7,752 nt of DNA, from assembly GCA_030683195.1 (NCBI GenBank), contig JAUXQA010000028.1:1-7752 (forward strand), in the 5' to 3' direction. The stretch's first letter is position 1, and every line of letters starts with the position of its first letter. The stretch comes from Rhodoferax sp. (GTDB lineage: Bacteria > Pseudomonadota > Gammaproteobacteria > Burkholderiales > Burkholderiaceae_C). Made by a program: the position numbers and the translations under genes. Positions 1 through 6,930 of this stretch are shown here, piece by piece. The notes beneath the pieces are model-generated. The model saw nothing but the letters and a program-made list of their open reading frames with translations, was not told where the DNA came from and did no database searches.

Positions 1-57
1 TTTTCTCTTGTGATGATTTTTTCATCGGTGTGAGGCGCTGTTTGTCGGCTGCGGGGG
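1..57. other. Downstream flank of the minus-strand gene, no feature assigned
   Basis: This short stretch follows the stop codon of the minus-strand gene. It contains a weak 5-bp hairpin (GATGA/TCATC, 12-26) but no U-tract in the direction of transcription, so I do not call a terminator. No coding potential is visible. Confidence 0.5.
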
Positions 58-2736
58 TCAGAGCAGCTGCGACACCAGCTTGAAATCTGCATCTTCGGGA
101 AACGGCTTGACGTGAAAGCCCAAGCCCTTCATGAGCTTGAGCATGGTGGGGTTGTTGGCCAGTACCAGGCCTTCGATCTCGGTCAGGCCTTTTTCCCGGG
201 CGAACTCCATGATGGACAACATCAAGCGCGAGCCCAGACCCCGGCCCTTGAAGTCATCTGCCACCACCAGTGAAAACTCGCAGCTGGCTCGGTCCGGATT
301 GGTGATGTAGCGCGACACGCCCACCACCCGGGCGGTCTCCGTCATTTGCCCGTCTGCGCCCACACCACGCTCCCGGTGCACGGCCACCAGCGCCATCTCC
401 CGGTCATAGTCAATCAAGGTGAAGCGCGAGAGCATGTTGGCGGGCAGCTCCTGCATGCTCGACACAAAGCGAAAGTAACGACTCTCGGGCGAGAGCTGGC
501 GCACAAAAGCCTGCAACATGGTGGCGTCGTCCGGGTGAATCGGGCGCACCGTGTACTCACCCCCGCCCTGCAGCGGCCACACCTGCTCGTGCTGGCTTGG
601 GTAGGGCAAGATGGCCAGGTGGTTGTAGTGGCGGGCCGAAGGGGGCGCGTTGTCAATGACAATGCGGGCATCCACCGCCACAGCCCCAAACTCGTCCACG
701 ATGATCGGGTTGATGTCCATCTCGCGTAACTGCGGGAGTTCACACACCATCTCCGAGACGCGCAGCAGCACCTGCTCCACCGCGTCCATCTTCACCGCCG
801 CAGCGCCGCGCCAGTCGCCCAGGGTCTCGGCCACGCGGGCGCGCTCGATCAGGGAGCGAGCCAAAAACTGGTTCAGGGGCGGCAGCTCCATGGCACGGTC
901 GTTCATCAGCTCGATCATGGTGCCGCCGGCACCAAACGCAATCACCGGGCCGAACGGATCGTCGGTGACCAGCCCAATATAAATCTCCCGGCCCCGCTTC
1001 TTGAGGGCCATGTTCTGGACGGTCACACCGTTGATACGGGCCTGCGGCTGCAGCCGGCTCACGGTCTGCATCATTTCCAGGTAGGCATCGCGAACCCCCA
1101 CGGCTCCCTGGATATTGAGCGCCACGCCCTGCACATCCGACTTGTGGCTGATGTCGGGGGAGTCAATCTTGAGTGCCACCGGGAAACCCAGCTGGGTCGC
1201 GATCATGATGGCTTCATTGACGCTGCGCGCCAGAATCGTCTTGGTCACGGGAATGTGAAACGCCGCCAGCAGCGCCTTGGACTCCATTTCGGTGAGCACC
1301 TTGCGGCGCTCGGCCAGCACACTCTCGATGAGCATGCGGGCGCCTTCCACGTCGGGCTTGGCCAGGTCCGACATGGGCGGCGGGGTTTGCTGCAACAGCT
1401 GCTGGTTTTGATAAAAGGTGGCGATGTTTCCAAAGGCGCCCACGGCCGCCTCGGGTGTGCGAAAGGTGGGAATCGCCGCCTCGTTCAGGACGGAACGCGC
1501 CTCGCCCACGCTGGCGTCGCCCATCAGGCAGGTCAGCAGCGGCTTGCCCAAGTGCTTGTTCGCTTGCGCGAGGGCGGTGGCGATGGTGGCGCTGTCGATG
1601 CCAATCTTGGGTGAAAAAATCACCAGCACACCGTCTACCTGGCGCGCCTTGCCAGCGGCCTCAACGGCCGCCTTGAAGTGCTCTGGTCCGGCCTCCTCGG
1701 ACACATCAATGAGATCACACAAAGACGCCAGCGGCGGCACTTCAGGCTTCAGGGCCAGCGCCTGCTCAGGCGTGAGGCAGGCCAACTGCAGCTTGATCTC
1801 GCTGATCCAGTCGGCCGCCAGCACACCGGGACCGCCGCCATTGGTCACCACCGCAAGGCGGCGCCCGACCGGGCGGTAGCGCGAGGCCAGACACTTGGCC
1901 GCCGAGAACAGCGCAACAAATGAGCGCACCCGCACCGCACCAGCCCGGCGCAGGGCCGCGTCAAACACATCATCACTCCCCACAATGGTGCCCGAATGCG
2001 TGAGCGCAGCCCGGTTGCCCGCTGATTTGCGCCCCGCCTTGAGCACCACCACCGGTTTGGCGTTGGCAGCAGCCCGCAGCGCACTCATGAAGCGGCGGGA
2101 GTTGGTGATGCCCTCCATGTACACCACGATGCTGTGGGTGTGTGCATCGGTGGCCAAAAAGTCCAGCACCTGGGCCAGATCAACCGCCGTGTTGGGGCCG
2201 AGCGAGACCACCGTGGAGAACCCCACTCCGTTCTTCTTCGCCCAATCCAGAATCGAAGAAGTCAATGCGCCCGACTGCGACACCAGCGCCAGCGGACCTG
2301 GTGCGCACAAGGCCCCGGCCACGCTGGCATTCAGGTTGAGGTGCGGGCGCTGAAAACCCAGGCAATTGGGGCCCAGCAAATGAATGTCATCGCGCCGGGC
2401 GATGCGGTGCAGTTCGGCTGCCAGCGTGGCGTCAATGCCGCTGGAAATCACCAGGGCAGCGCGGCAATTGATGCGCCCCACGATCTCCAGCGCCGCGACC
2501 ACTTCACTTGGCGGCACAGCAATGATGGCCAGATCGGCCTGCGTGTGGGCAAGATCAGCCAAGGTGCCGCTGTAGTGCATATCCAGAAACACCAGCGTGC
2601 CCGCAAACCGTTGCGCCACCAGGGCCCCATACAAGGCTTGCGCCTGGGCAGTCTGGGAGGCGGGGTCATCCGGCTTGCCGGCCAGCACGGCAATGGAGCA
2701 GGGTGAAAAAAGGGGGGTCAAAAAATGCTTGTCCAT
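58..2736 (-). CDS. pat: Pat/YfiQ-type fusion: NDP-forming acyl-CoA synthetase module plus GNAT lysine acetyltransferase
   Basis: The 892-residue product has the order and length of Pat/YfiQ proteins (close to 890 residues in enterics), which acetylate lysines of acetyl-CoA synthetase and other cytoplasmic enzymes. Seen in the sequence: a CoA-binding Rossmann-like domain (about 1-130) with G122-P-N-C-L-G127; a succinyl-CoA-ligase-like domain with V-S-Q-S-G at 152-156 and T-H-S-G around H247, the usual phospho-histidine position of ADP-forming acyl-CoA synthetases; an ATP-grasp domain (about 475-700) with K523, H531-K-S-D534 and M-D-I-N-P at 673-677; and a GNAT domain (about 727-892) with acetyl-CoA loop K830-G-R-G-L-G835 and candidate catalytic glutamate E820. 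The start is the ATG at 2734-2736, preceded by GAGAG four bases upstream. The gene is divergent from the UbiA gene. Retention of H247 leaves a true synthetase activity possible, so the function could be acyl-CoA formation, protein acetylation or both. Physiological substrates are not visible here. Confidence 0.88.
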   Translation of the reverse strand: MDKHFLTPLFSPCSIAVLAGKPDDPASQTAQAQALYGALVAQRFAGTLVFLDMHYSGTLADLAHTQADLAIIAVPPSEVVAALEIVGRINCRAALVISSGIDATLAAELHRIARRDDIHLLGPNCLGFQRPHLNLNASVAGALCAPGPLALVSQSGALTSSILDWAKKNGVGFSTVVSLGPNTAVDLAQVLDFLATDAHTHSIVVYMEGITNSRRFMSALRAAANAKPVVVLKAGRKSAGNRAALTHSGTIVGSDDVFDAALRRAGAVRVRSFVALFSAAKCLASRYRPVGRRLAVVTNGGGPGVLAADWISEIKLQLACLTPEQALALKPEVPPLASLCDLIDVSEEAGPEHFKAAVEAAGKARQVDGVLVIFSPKIGIDSATIATALAQANKHLGKPLLTCLMGDASVGEARSVLNEAAIPTFRTPEAAVGAFGNIATFYQNQQLLQQTPPPMSDLAKPDVEGARMLIESVLAERRKVLTEMESKALLAAFHIPVTKTILARSVNEAIMIATQLGFPVALKIDSPDISHKSDVQGVALNIQGAVGVRDAYLEMMQTVSRLQPQARINGVTVQNMALKKRGREIYIGLVTDDPFGPVIAFGAGGTMIELMNDRAMELPPLNQFLARSLIERARVAETLGDWRGAAAVKMDAVEQVLLRVSEMVCELPQLREMDINPIIVDEFGAVAVDARIVIDNAPPSARHYNHLAILPYPSQHEQVWPLQGGGEYTVRPIHPDDATMLQAFVRQLSPESRYFRFVSSMQELPANMLSRFTLIDYDREMALVAVHRERGVGADGQMTETARVVGVSRYITNPDRASCEFSLVVADDFKGRGLGSRLMLSIMEFAREKGLTEIEGLVLANNPTMLKLMKGLGFHVKPFPEDADFKLVSQLL

Positions 2737-2795
2737 ACGACTCTCAATTGGCAGGGGGATCCCAAGTGCTCAGCTTAACCCGTCTGGATGACATG

Positions 2796-2812
2796 TGCCT
2801 TGACTTGAGGCA
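2796..2812. promoter_or_regulatory. Inverted repeat in the divergent spacer, candidate operator
   Basis: TGCCTtgacttgAGGCA has perfect 5-base arms around a 7-base centre. It overlaps the candidate -35 element of the rightward promoter and lies between two divergent genes, so a regulator bound here could affect both. The arms are short and chance occurrence is possible. Confidence 0.25.
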
Positions 2813-2832
2813 AGCCCTCTTCGCGCTATCCT
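2805..2832 (+). promoter_or_regulatory. Candidate sigma70-like promoter of the UbiA-dinB operon
   Basis: TTGAGG (2805-2810) and TATCCT (2827-2832) each match the sigma70 consensus at 4 of 6 bases and are separated by 16 bases. Transcription would start about 7 bases after the -10 element, at or within a base or two of the ATG at 2840, implying a leaderless or near-leaderless mRNA. This fits the absence of a Shine-Dalgarno sequence before that ATG. It is inference from sequence only. Confidence 0.4.
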
Positions 2833-2839
2833 CAAGCCC

Positions 2840-3733
2840 ATGCAATCCTCATTCATCTGGCTCGGCCCGGCGCGGCTGCCATTTTTGATTTTGACCCCCG
2901 CCTGCGTGGTGCTGGGCCTGGCCTGTGCGCATTGGACACAGGGGCAGGTCAACGCGCTGCACGCCTGGCTGGTACTGCTGGGGGCGGTGGCCGCGCATGT
3001 CAGCGTGAATGCTTTCAATGAAGTGCAGGATTTTCGCAGTGGTCTGGACGCCCTGACCCAACGTACGCCCTTCAGCGGGGGCAGCGGAGTGTTGCCGGCG
3101 CACCCGGAGTTGGCAGGCGTTGCCCTGCTTATGGCGGTGCTGAGCTTGGGCATCAGCATCGGGGTGGGCCTGTATTTTGTGAACTTGCGCGGGCTGGCCT
3201 TGCTGCCACTGGGTCTGACCGGCGTGGCACTGGTGCTGGTCTACACGCCGTGGATCACACGCCAGCCCCTGCTGTGCCTGCTGGCTCCCGGGCTAGGGTT
3301 TGGGCCTCTCATGATTTTGGGCACCCAGGTGGCCCTGACCGGGCACACCTCGGCCACGGCCCTGGCAGCATCCACAGTGCCGTTTTTTCTGGTCAACAAC
3401 CTGCTGCTGTTGAACCAGTTTCCGGACGTGGAGGCCGACCGCCAGGTGGGCCGACGCCATATCCTCATCGTCTATGGCCCCACCGTGGCGGCGCGCATTT
3501 ATGCGGCACTGATGGCCCTGGCCTTTGGCAGCCTGATGCTGGGTGTGCTGGCGGGTTGGCTGCCCACCGGCGCCTTGCTGGGCCTTTTTGCACTATTTTG
3601 GGCCGTGCCTACGGTGCGGACGGTGCTGACCCATGCCAACGACGTGGCGCAACTCATGCCGGCCATGGGCCGCAACGTGGGGGTGTGCATCCTGACACCC
3701 ACCCTCATGGCCGCAGGCATGTGGATCGCGTGA
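2840..3733 (+). CDS. UbiA-superfamily membrane prenyltransferase
   Basis: The 297-residue, strongly hydrophobic product has several predicted transmembrane helices (roughly 8-9 by eye) and the two polar motifs of UbiA-type prenyltransferases, which move a polyprenyl chain from its diphosphate to an acceptor in the inner membrane. Motif 1 is N57-A-F-N-E-V-Q-D64 with G68 and D70, close to the MenA-like pattern; motif 2 is N192-Q-F-P-D196...D200 with G204-R-R. Such acidic residues normally bind Mg-diphosphate. In the first motif E61 stands where many MenA-like proteins have Asp. Between the motifs, T-P-F-S-G-G-S-G-V-L-P is a glycine-rich loop. The ATG at 2840 has no Shine-Dalgarno sequence. The 3' end overlaps the dinB start by four bases. 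The substrate cannot be assigned: it could be a MenA-like or UbiA-like enzyme, or a prenyltransferase of another pathway; no quinone genes are nearby. Confidence 0.8.
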   Translation: MQSSFIWLGPARLPFLILTPACVVLGLACAHWTQGQVNALHAWLVLLGAVAAHVSVNAFNEVQDFRSGLDALTQRTPFSGGSGVLPAHPELAGVALLMAVLSLGISIGVGLYFVNLRGLALLPLGLTGVALVLVYTPWITRQPLLCLLAPGLGFGPLMILGTQVALTGHTSATALAASTVPFFLVNNLLLLNQFPDVEADRQVGRRHILIVYGPTVAARIYAALMALAFGSLMLGVLAGWLPTGALLGLFALFWAVPTVRTVLTHANDVAQLMPAMGRNVGVCILTPTLMAAGMWIA

Positions 3734-4983
3734 ACGCCCCGCCGGGCGGCAAAATTCGCCGCATTGCCCACCTCGACATGGACGCTTTTTATGCCTCGGT
3801 CGAGCTGCTGCGCTACCCGCAACTCAAGGGGCTGCCGGTGGTGATCGGGGGTGGACGCCGCACGCAGGACGAAACCCTGCGTCAGACGTATGCCGGCCAC
3901 ACGTTGGCCGACATTCCAGTGCAAGACTTTCCACTTTTAAAGGATTACACCGGGCGCGGCGTGATCACCACCGCCACCTATGCGGCGCGCCAGTTTGGCG
4001 TGGGCTCGGCCATGGGGCTGATGAAGGCCGCCAAGCTGTGCCCGCAAGCTATTCTGCTGCCGGTCGATTTCCCTGAAATCCGGCGCTACTCGCGCGCCTT
4101 CAAAGACATCATTCTGGACATTGCCCCGCTCATGGAAGACCGGGGCATTGACGAGGTCTACATTGACTTCACCGACGTACCCGGCGGCCAGCGCGAAGGC
4201 GGGCGCGTGCTGGCCCGACTCATTCAAAAAGCCATTTTTGACCAGACCGGCCTGACCTGTTCCGTGGGCGTGGCACCCAACAAGCTGCTGGCCAAAATGG
4301 CCAGCGAGTTCAACAAGCCCAACGGCATCTCCCTGGTGTTTGAAGACGACCTAGCCAGCAAAATCTGGCCCCTGGCCTGCCGCAAGATCAACGGCATTGG
4401 CCCCAAGGCCGATGAAAAGCTCAAAAGTCTGGGCATCGAGACCATTGGCCAGCTGGCCCAGCAAGAACTGCAATGGCTGATTGACCACTTTGGTCAAAAA
4501 ACCGGTGCCTGGATGTTTGACGCGGCCCACGGCCGGGACACGCGCCCCATCGTGCTGGAGAGCGAGCCGGTGTCGATCAGCCGCGAGACCTCGTTTGAGC
4601 GCGACCTGCACGCCGTGCGTGACAAAGCCGAGCTGGGTGCGATCTTCACCCGTCTGTGCGAACAAGTAGCCCAGGACCTGGCGCGCAAAGGGTATGTGGG
4701 CAAAACCATCGGCATCAAACTGCGCTTTGACGACTTCAAAAGCATCACCCGAGACCAGACCCTGGAACAACCCACGGCCGATGCGCGCGCCATCCGCCAG
4801 GCCGCAGGGCTTTGCCTTAAACGCGCCCCGCTCACGCAACGCCTGCGCCTGCTGGGGGTGCGGGTGGCCTCGCTGAGCCGCCCGGGCGGGGGAGCAGAAT
4901 TTAAGGAAAAAGAGCCTCTAGCCGGCGAATTCATTGCCCAAACTGCTATATTTTCAGAAGCAAAGAGCGGGCAACTGTTTTGA
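3730..4983 (+). CDS. dinB: DNA polymerase IV (Y-family translesion polymerase)
   Basis: The 417-residue product is a Y-family polymerase that copies past damaged bases. The palm has H14-L-D-M-D-A-F-Y-A-S-V-E25, with metal-binding D16 and a tyrosine steric gate (Y21, F13 in E. coli Pol IV), and G139-I-D-E-V-Y-I-D146 with catalytic D141/E142. A thumb helix-hairpin-helix lies near 219-241 (I-N-G-I-G-P-K), and the little finger spans about 272-385. About 30 residues (45-74) are inserted between the G-G-G-R strand and G-R-G-V-I-T-T; I recall similar insertions in Burkholderiales homologues. The start is GTG 3730, overlapping the UbiA stop in GTGA, which suggests translational coupling; GTG 3721 would add three residues. 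The same frame stays open back to 3250, but that part is a shadow of the UbiA gene. Residues 395-411 are encoded by an intergenic-type repeat, and the protein ends in Q-L-F, perhaps a shortened beta-clamp motif. No LexA-type CTGT-N8-ACAG box is seen. Confidence 0.93.
   Translation: MNAPPGGKIRRIAHLDMDAFYASVELLRYPQLKGLPVVIGGGRRTQDETLRQTYAGHTLADIPVQDFPLLKDYTGRGVITTATYAARQFGVGSAMGLMKAAKLCPQAILLPVDFPEIRRYSRAFKDIILDIAPLMEDRGIDEVYIDFTDVPGGQREGGRVLARLIQKAIFDQTGLTCSVGVAPNKLLAKMASEFNKPNGISLVFEDDLASKIWPLACRKINGIGPKADEKLKSLGIETIGQLAQQELQWLIDHFGQKTGAWMFDAAHGRDTRPIVLESEPVSISRETSFERDLHAVRDKAELGAIFTRLCEQVAQDLARKGYVGKTIGIKLRFDDFKSITRDQTLEQPTADARAIRQAAGLCLKRAPLTQRLRLLGVRVASLSRPGGGAEFKEKEPLAGEFIAQTAIFSEAKSGQLF
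4914..4964 (+). repeat. Interspersed short repeat, copy A (inside the dinB 3' end)
   Basis: This 51-base AT-rich element matches copies B and C in the window. Its first 23 bases match copy B at 20 positions, including GCCGGCGAATTCATTG against GCCGGCGATTTCATTG, and its 3' part ends in AGCAAA like the others. It contains a TGCT...AGCA pairing. It resembles a Comamonadaceae intergenic repeat I recall (AGCCTCTAGC... with ...AGCAAA), though this was not checked against a database. It is translated as dinB residues 395-411. Confidence 0.65.
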
Positions 4984-5020
4984 TGCTTGGACACAAAACA
5001 AATGGTTTTTAATCAAACAT

Positions 5021-5070
5021 GCGTCTGGCCGGCGATTTCATTGGTCTCTACTTATATTATTGATAGCAAA
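5021..5070 (+). repeat. Interspersed short repeat, copy B
   Basis: This 50-base copy begins GCGTCTGGCCGGCG and ends GATAGCAAA. It shares its orientation and overall plan with copies A and C. It ends 118 bases before the ATG of the first chemoreceptor. Its 3' half contains an imperfect CTTAT/ATAG pairing. It is AT-richer than the genes around it. Confidence 0.65.
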
Positions 5071-5123
5071 ACAAGCGATGTGAAGAACCTGAAAATCGTG
5101 GGTTTGCACATCCGATTCGGCAC

Positions 5124-5141
5124 CCAAACTCGACTACAGTG
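5124..5141 (+). promoter_or_regulatory. Conserved block upstream of first chemoreceptor, candidate -10 region
   Basis: ccaaactcgactacagtg matches the block at 6931-6948 at 16 of 18 positions, and both lie at almost the same distance from their start codons (55-56 bases from CTACAGTG). TACAGT (5135-5140) matches 4 of 6 bases of the sigma70 -10 consensus. No convincing -35 is seen. I looked for a flagellar sigma28 site (TAAA...GCCGATAA) and found none I would defend. Confidence 0.4.
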
Positions 5142-5147
5142 TGGCAA

Positions 5148-5166
5148 AGGGCGTGTCTCTCGCCCT
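5148..5166 (+). promoter_or_regulatory. Leader hairpin of first chemoreceptor
   Basis: AGGGCG (5148-5153) and CGCCCT (5161-5166) are perfectly complementary around a 7-base loop. If TACAGT at 5135-5140 is the -10 element, the transcript would begin almost at the base of this hairpin. A related hairpin occupies the same place in the second receptor's leader. There is no U-tract, so it is not a terminator. Confidence 0.4.
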
Positions 5167-5178
5167 CCCGTTTAAGTC

Positions 5179-5182
5179 AGGA
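5179..5182 (+). promoter_or_regulatory. Ribosome binding site that fixes the first chemoreceptor start
   Basis: AGGA is six bases upstream of ATG 5189. It supports that start over the in-frame GTG at 5141, and the second receptor has AGGAG at the equivalent place. Confidence 0.7.
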
Positions 5183-5188
5183 ACCCCC

Positions 5189-6802
5189 ATGCAATTCGAT
5201 ACCTTGATGCGCCGCTTCACGATCCGGTTTCGCATGCTCAGCGCCATTGGCGTCGTGCTTCTTCTAATCGGCGCGCTCGGCGCCACCGGCCTGTATGGGA
5301 TGGGTCGCATCCAGGGCATGAGCGAAGCCTTCATGAGCCAGTCTTATGCCATGGTGGGGCGTCTGGCTGACTTGCGCTTGAGCATGAACATGACGCGTCG
5401 GCATGAGAAAGACATGATCATTCAGTATGAAAAGCCGGAAGCCGTAACCGCCACGTTCGCCAAATGGCAAGCCAGCCTCGCCGAGACCGAAAAAACAGCC
5501 ACCAGCCTGCAGTCCGGCATGCGACCAGACAGCCAGGCCAAGGTTCAGCAGGTGATGCAGTCGATGGCAGCTTACCGCGATCTGTTCACACCCATTGCCC
5601 GCCAGCTTGAGCAACAGGGCTACGACACAGCCACCGTAGCCGCCCGTCTGAGTGGCAAAGCCTTGGTGAAATTTGACGAAGCCGAGACCCTCCTGGCCCA
5701 AATTGAGGCTGTGCTGCACAAAGATGTTGAAAGCGCCGTACAGGAGCAAGCAGCCGTTGCACAACAGGTCGAACTGCTGTTTGCCGTGGTCACAGTGCTG
5801 GGCTTGATCTTTGTGGTGCCCAGCACCTTGATAAACATGAACTCGATTTGCCGCCCCATCGACCAGGCCGAGCGCATGGCCCACGCCATTGCCGGGGGCG
5901 ACCTGACCGACCAGGGTATCAACACCGACGGGCACGATGAAACCGCCCGGCTGTTGCGCTCCCTTGCCGGGATGCAGCAGTCCCTTTCAAGCCTGGTGGG
6001 CCAGGTGCGTCAGTCCACCGACAGCATCTCCACGGCCAGCGCCGAGATTGCCTCGGGCAACCAGGACTTGAGTGTGCGCACCGAGCAAACCGCCAGCAAC
6101 CTGCAGCAGGCTGCGGGCAGCATGGATCAACTCACCCACACCGTGCGCCAAACGGCCGATGCCTCGCGCCAGGCCAATGCGCTGGCCACCTCGGCTGGCG
6201 AGGTGGCTCACCGCGGAGGCGCGGTAGTGGCGCAGGTGGTGAGCACCATGAACGACATCAATGTGAGCTCCAAAAAGATCAGCGACATCATTGGGGTGAT
6301 TGACGGCATTGCCTTTCAGACCAACATTCTGGCGCTCAATGCGGCGGTGGAGGCAGCCCGTGCAGGTGAGCAGGGGCGGGGGTTTGCGGTGGTGGCCAGC
6401 GAGGTACGGTCTCTGGCCGGACGCTCGGCCGAGGCAGCCAAGGAGATCAAGAGCCTCATCGGCGCCAGTGTGGAGCGCATCGAGACCGGCTCGCGTCTGG
6501 TGAGTGACGCGGGGCGCACCATGACCGATATCGTGACCTCGGTGCAGCGCGTGACCGACATCATTGGCGAGATCACGGCCTCCACCGCCGATCAGAGTCA
6601 GGGCATTGATGCCGTCAACGGCTCGGTGGTGCAGCTCGACCAGATGACGCAACAAAACGCCGCCCTGGTGGAGCAGTCCGCCGCCGCTGCCGAGAGCCTG
6701 AGCGAGCAGGCACAACGGCTGGCTGAGGTGGTGGGGACTTTCAAGTTGCAAGACGCCTACCGGACACAGGGACAACCCAATCTGCGGGCTCTGCCAGGCT
6801 GA
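5189..6802 (+). CDS. Methyl-accepting chemotaxis protein with 4-helix-bundle-type sensor
   Basis: This 537-residue inner-membrane chemoreceptor would sense a ligand in the periplasm and control the CheA kinase through CheW. In order: a basic N-terminus; TM1 (about 16-38); a periplasmic helical domain (about 39-193) of the 4HB_MCP kind containing R-R-H-E73-K-D-M-I-I-Q-Y-E81; TM2 (about 196-213); HAMP from about 221 (C-R-P-I-D); a methylation-helix region near 298-307 (T-E-Q-T-A-S-N-L-Q-Q); and the signalling hairpin from D372 (D-G-I-A-F-Q-T-N-I-L-A-L-N) through the E-A-A-R-A-G-E-Q-G-R-G tip, close to the Tsr/Tar consensus. No C-terminal NWETF-type CheR tether is present; the protein ends L-P-G. 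The start at 5189 is chosen because its paralogue starts with the same 17 residues and has a stop codon just upstream. The ligand is unknown. Repeat copy B and a conserved leader precede it. Confidence 0.93.
   Translation: MQFDTLMRRFTIRFRMLSAIGVVLLLIGALGATGLYGMGRIQGMSEAFMSQSYAMVGRLADLRLSMNMTRRHEKDMIIQYEKPEAVTATFAKWQASLAETEKTATSLQSGMRPDSQAKVQQVMQSMAAYRDLFTPIARQLEQQGYDTATVAARLSGKALVKFDEAETLLAQIEAVLHKDVESAVQEQAAVAQQVELLFAVVTVLGLIFVVPSTLINMNSICRPIDQAERMAHAIAGGDLTDQGINTDGHDETARLLRSLAGMQQSLSSLVGQVRQSTDSISTASAEIASGNQDLSVRTEQTASNLQQAAGSMDQLTHTVRQTADASRQANALATSAGEVAHRGGAVVAQVVSTMNDINVSSKKISDIIGVIDGIAFQTNILALNAAVEAARAGEQGRGFAVVASEVRSLAGRSAEAAKEIKSLIGASVERIETGSRLVSDAGRTMTDIVTSVQRVTDIIGEITASTADQSQGIDAVNGSVVQLDQMTQQNAALVEQSAAAAESLSEQAQRLAEVVGTFKLQDAYRTQGQPNLRALPG
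5834..5941 (+). repeat. 108-base HAMP block identical to 7645-7752
   Basis: Every base of this block is identical to 7645-7752 (offset 1811), reaching to the last base of the window, so the true identical tract may be longer. It encodes the end of TM2 and the start of HAMP. Sequence just 5' shares only patches such as gtgcccagcacc (5816-5827 and 7627-7638). Confidence 0.95.
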
Positions 6803-6829
6803 TGGCATGGCGTTAAAAACACAAAAATA

Positions 6830-6880
6830 GCCATCCAGCCGTTGAATTCATTGAATTTAGCATCTATTTTCAATAGCAAA
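6830..6880 (+). repeat. Interspersed short repeat, copy C
   Basis: This 51-base copy starts GCCATCCAGCCGTTGAATTC and ends CAATAGCAAA. Its first 24 bases match copy A at 20 positions with one gap. It ends 116 bases before the second chemoreceptor's ATG, almost the same spacing as copy B has to the first receptor. Its 3' half forms CTATT-TTC-AATAG, a perfect 5-bp hairpin. Confidence 0.65.
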
Positions 6881-6930
6881 TAGACCCAAAAAAAGTACGC
6901 TTCAAGAGAGTTTGGGGCTGAAAAAAACGT

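Noticed and set aside
12..26. Hairpin GATGA-ttttt-TCATC after the minus-strand gene as a terminator
   Set aside because: The stem is weak and AT-rich, and the minus-strand sequence after it has no U-tract.
3250..3729. Open 5' extension in the dinB frame that would give a 577-residue protein
   Set aside because: It overlaps the UbiA gene in another frame, is low-complexity Pro/Gly/His/Arg-rich, and polymerase homology begins only after 3730.
4914..5070. CRISPR array from repeats A and B
   Set aside because: There are only two diverged units here, they differ in the 3' half, one is within a coding sequence, and no cas genes are present.
5090..5118. Flagellar sigma28 promoter before the first chemoreceptor
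   Set aside because: A CCGAT core is present, but the flanking bases and the -35 match are poor, and the second receptor has no equivalent.
5141..5188. GTG 5141 as the start of the first chemoreceptor
   Set aside because: The start has no ribosome binding site and falls in the conserved leader block; the paralogue has a stop codon in the equivalent stretch and begins at the counterpart of 5189.
6792..6807. Hairpin TGCCA-ggctga-TGGCA at the end of the first chemoreceptor as a terminator
   Set aside because: The stem is only 5 bp, includes the stop codon in its loop, and no T-tract follows.
5987..6808. 273-residue minus-strand ORF opposite the first chemoreceptor
   Set aside because: It is antisense to a well-supported signalling domain, matches no family I recognise, and is typical of shadow frames in GC-rich DNA.
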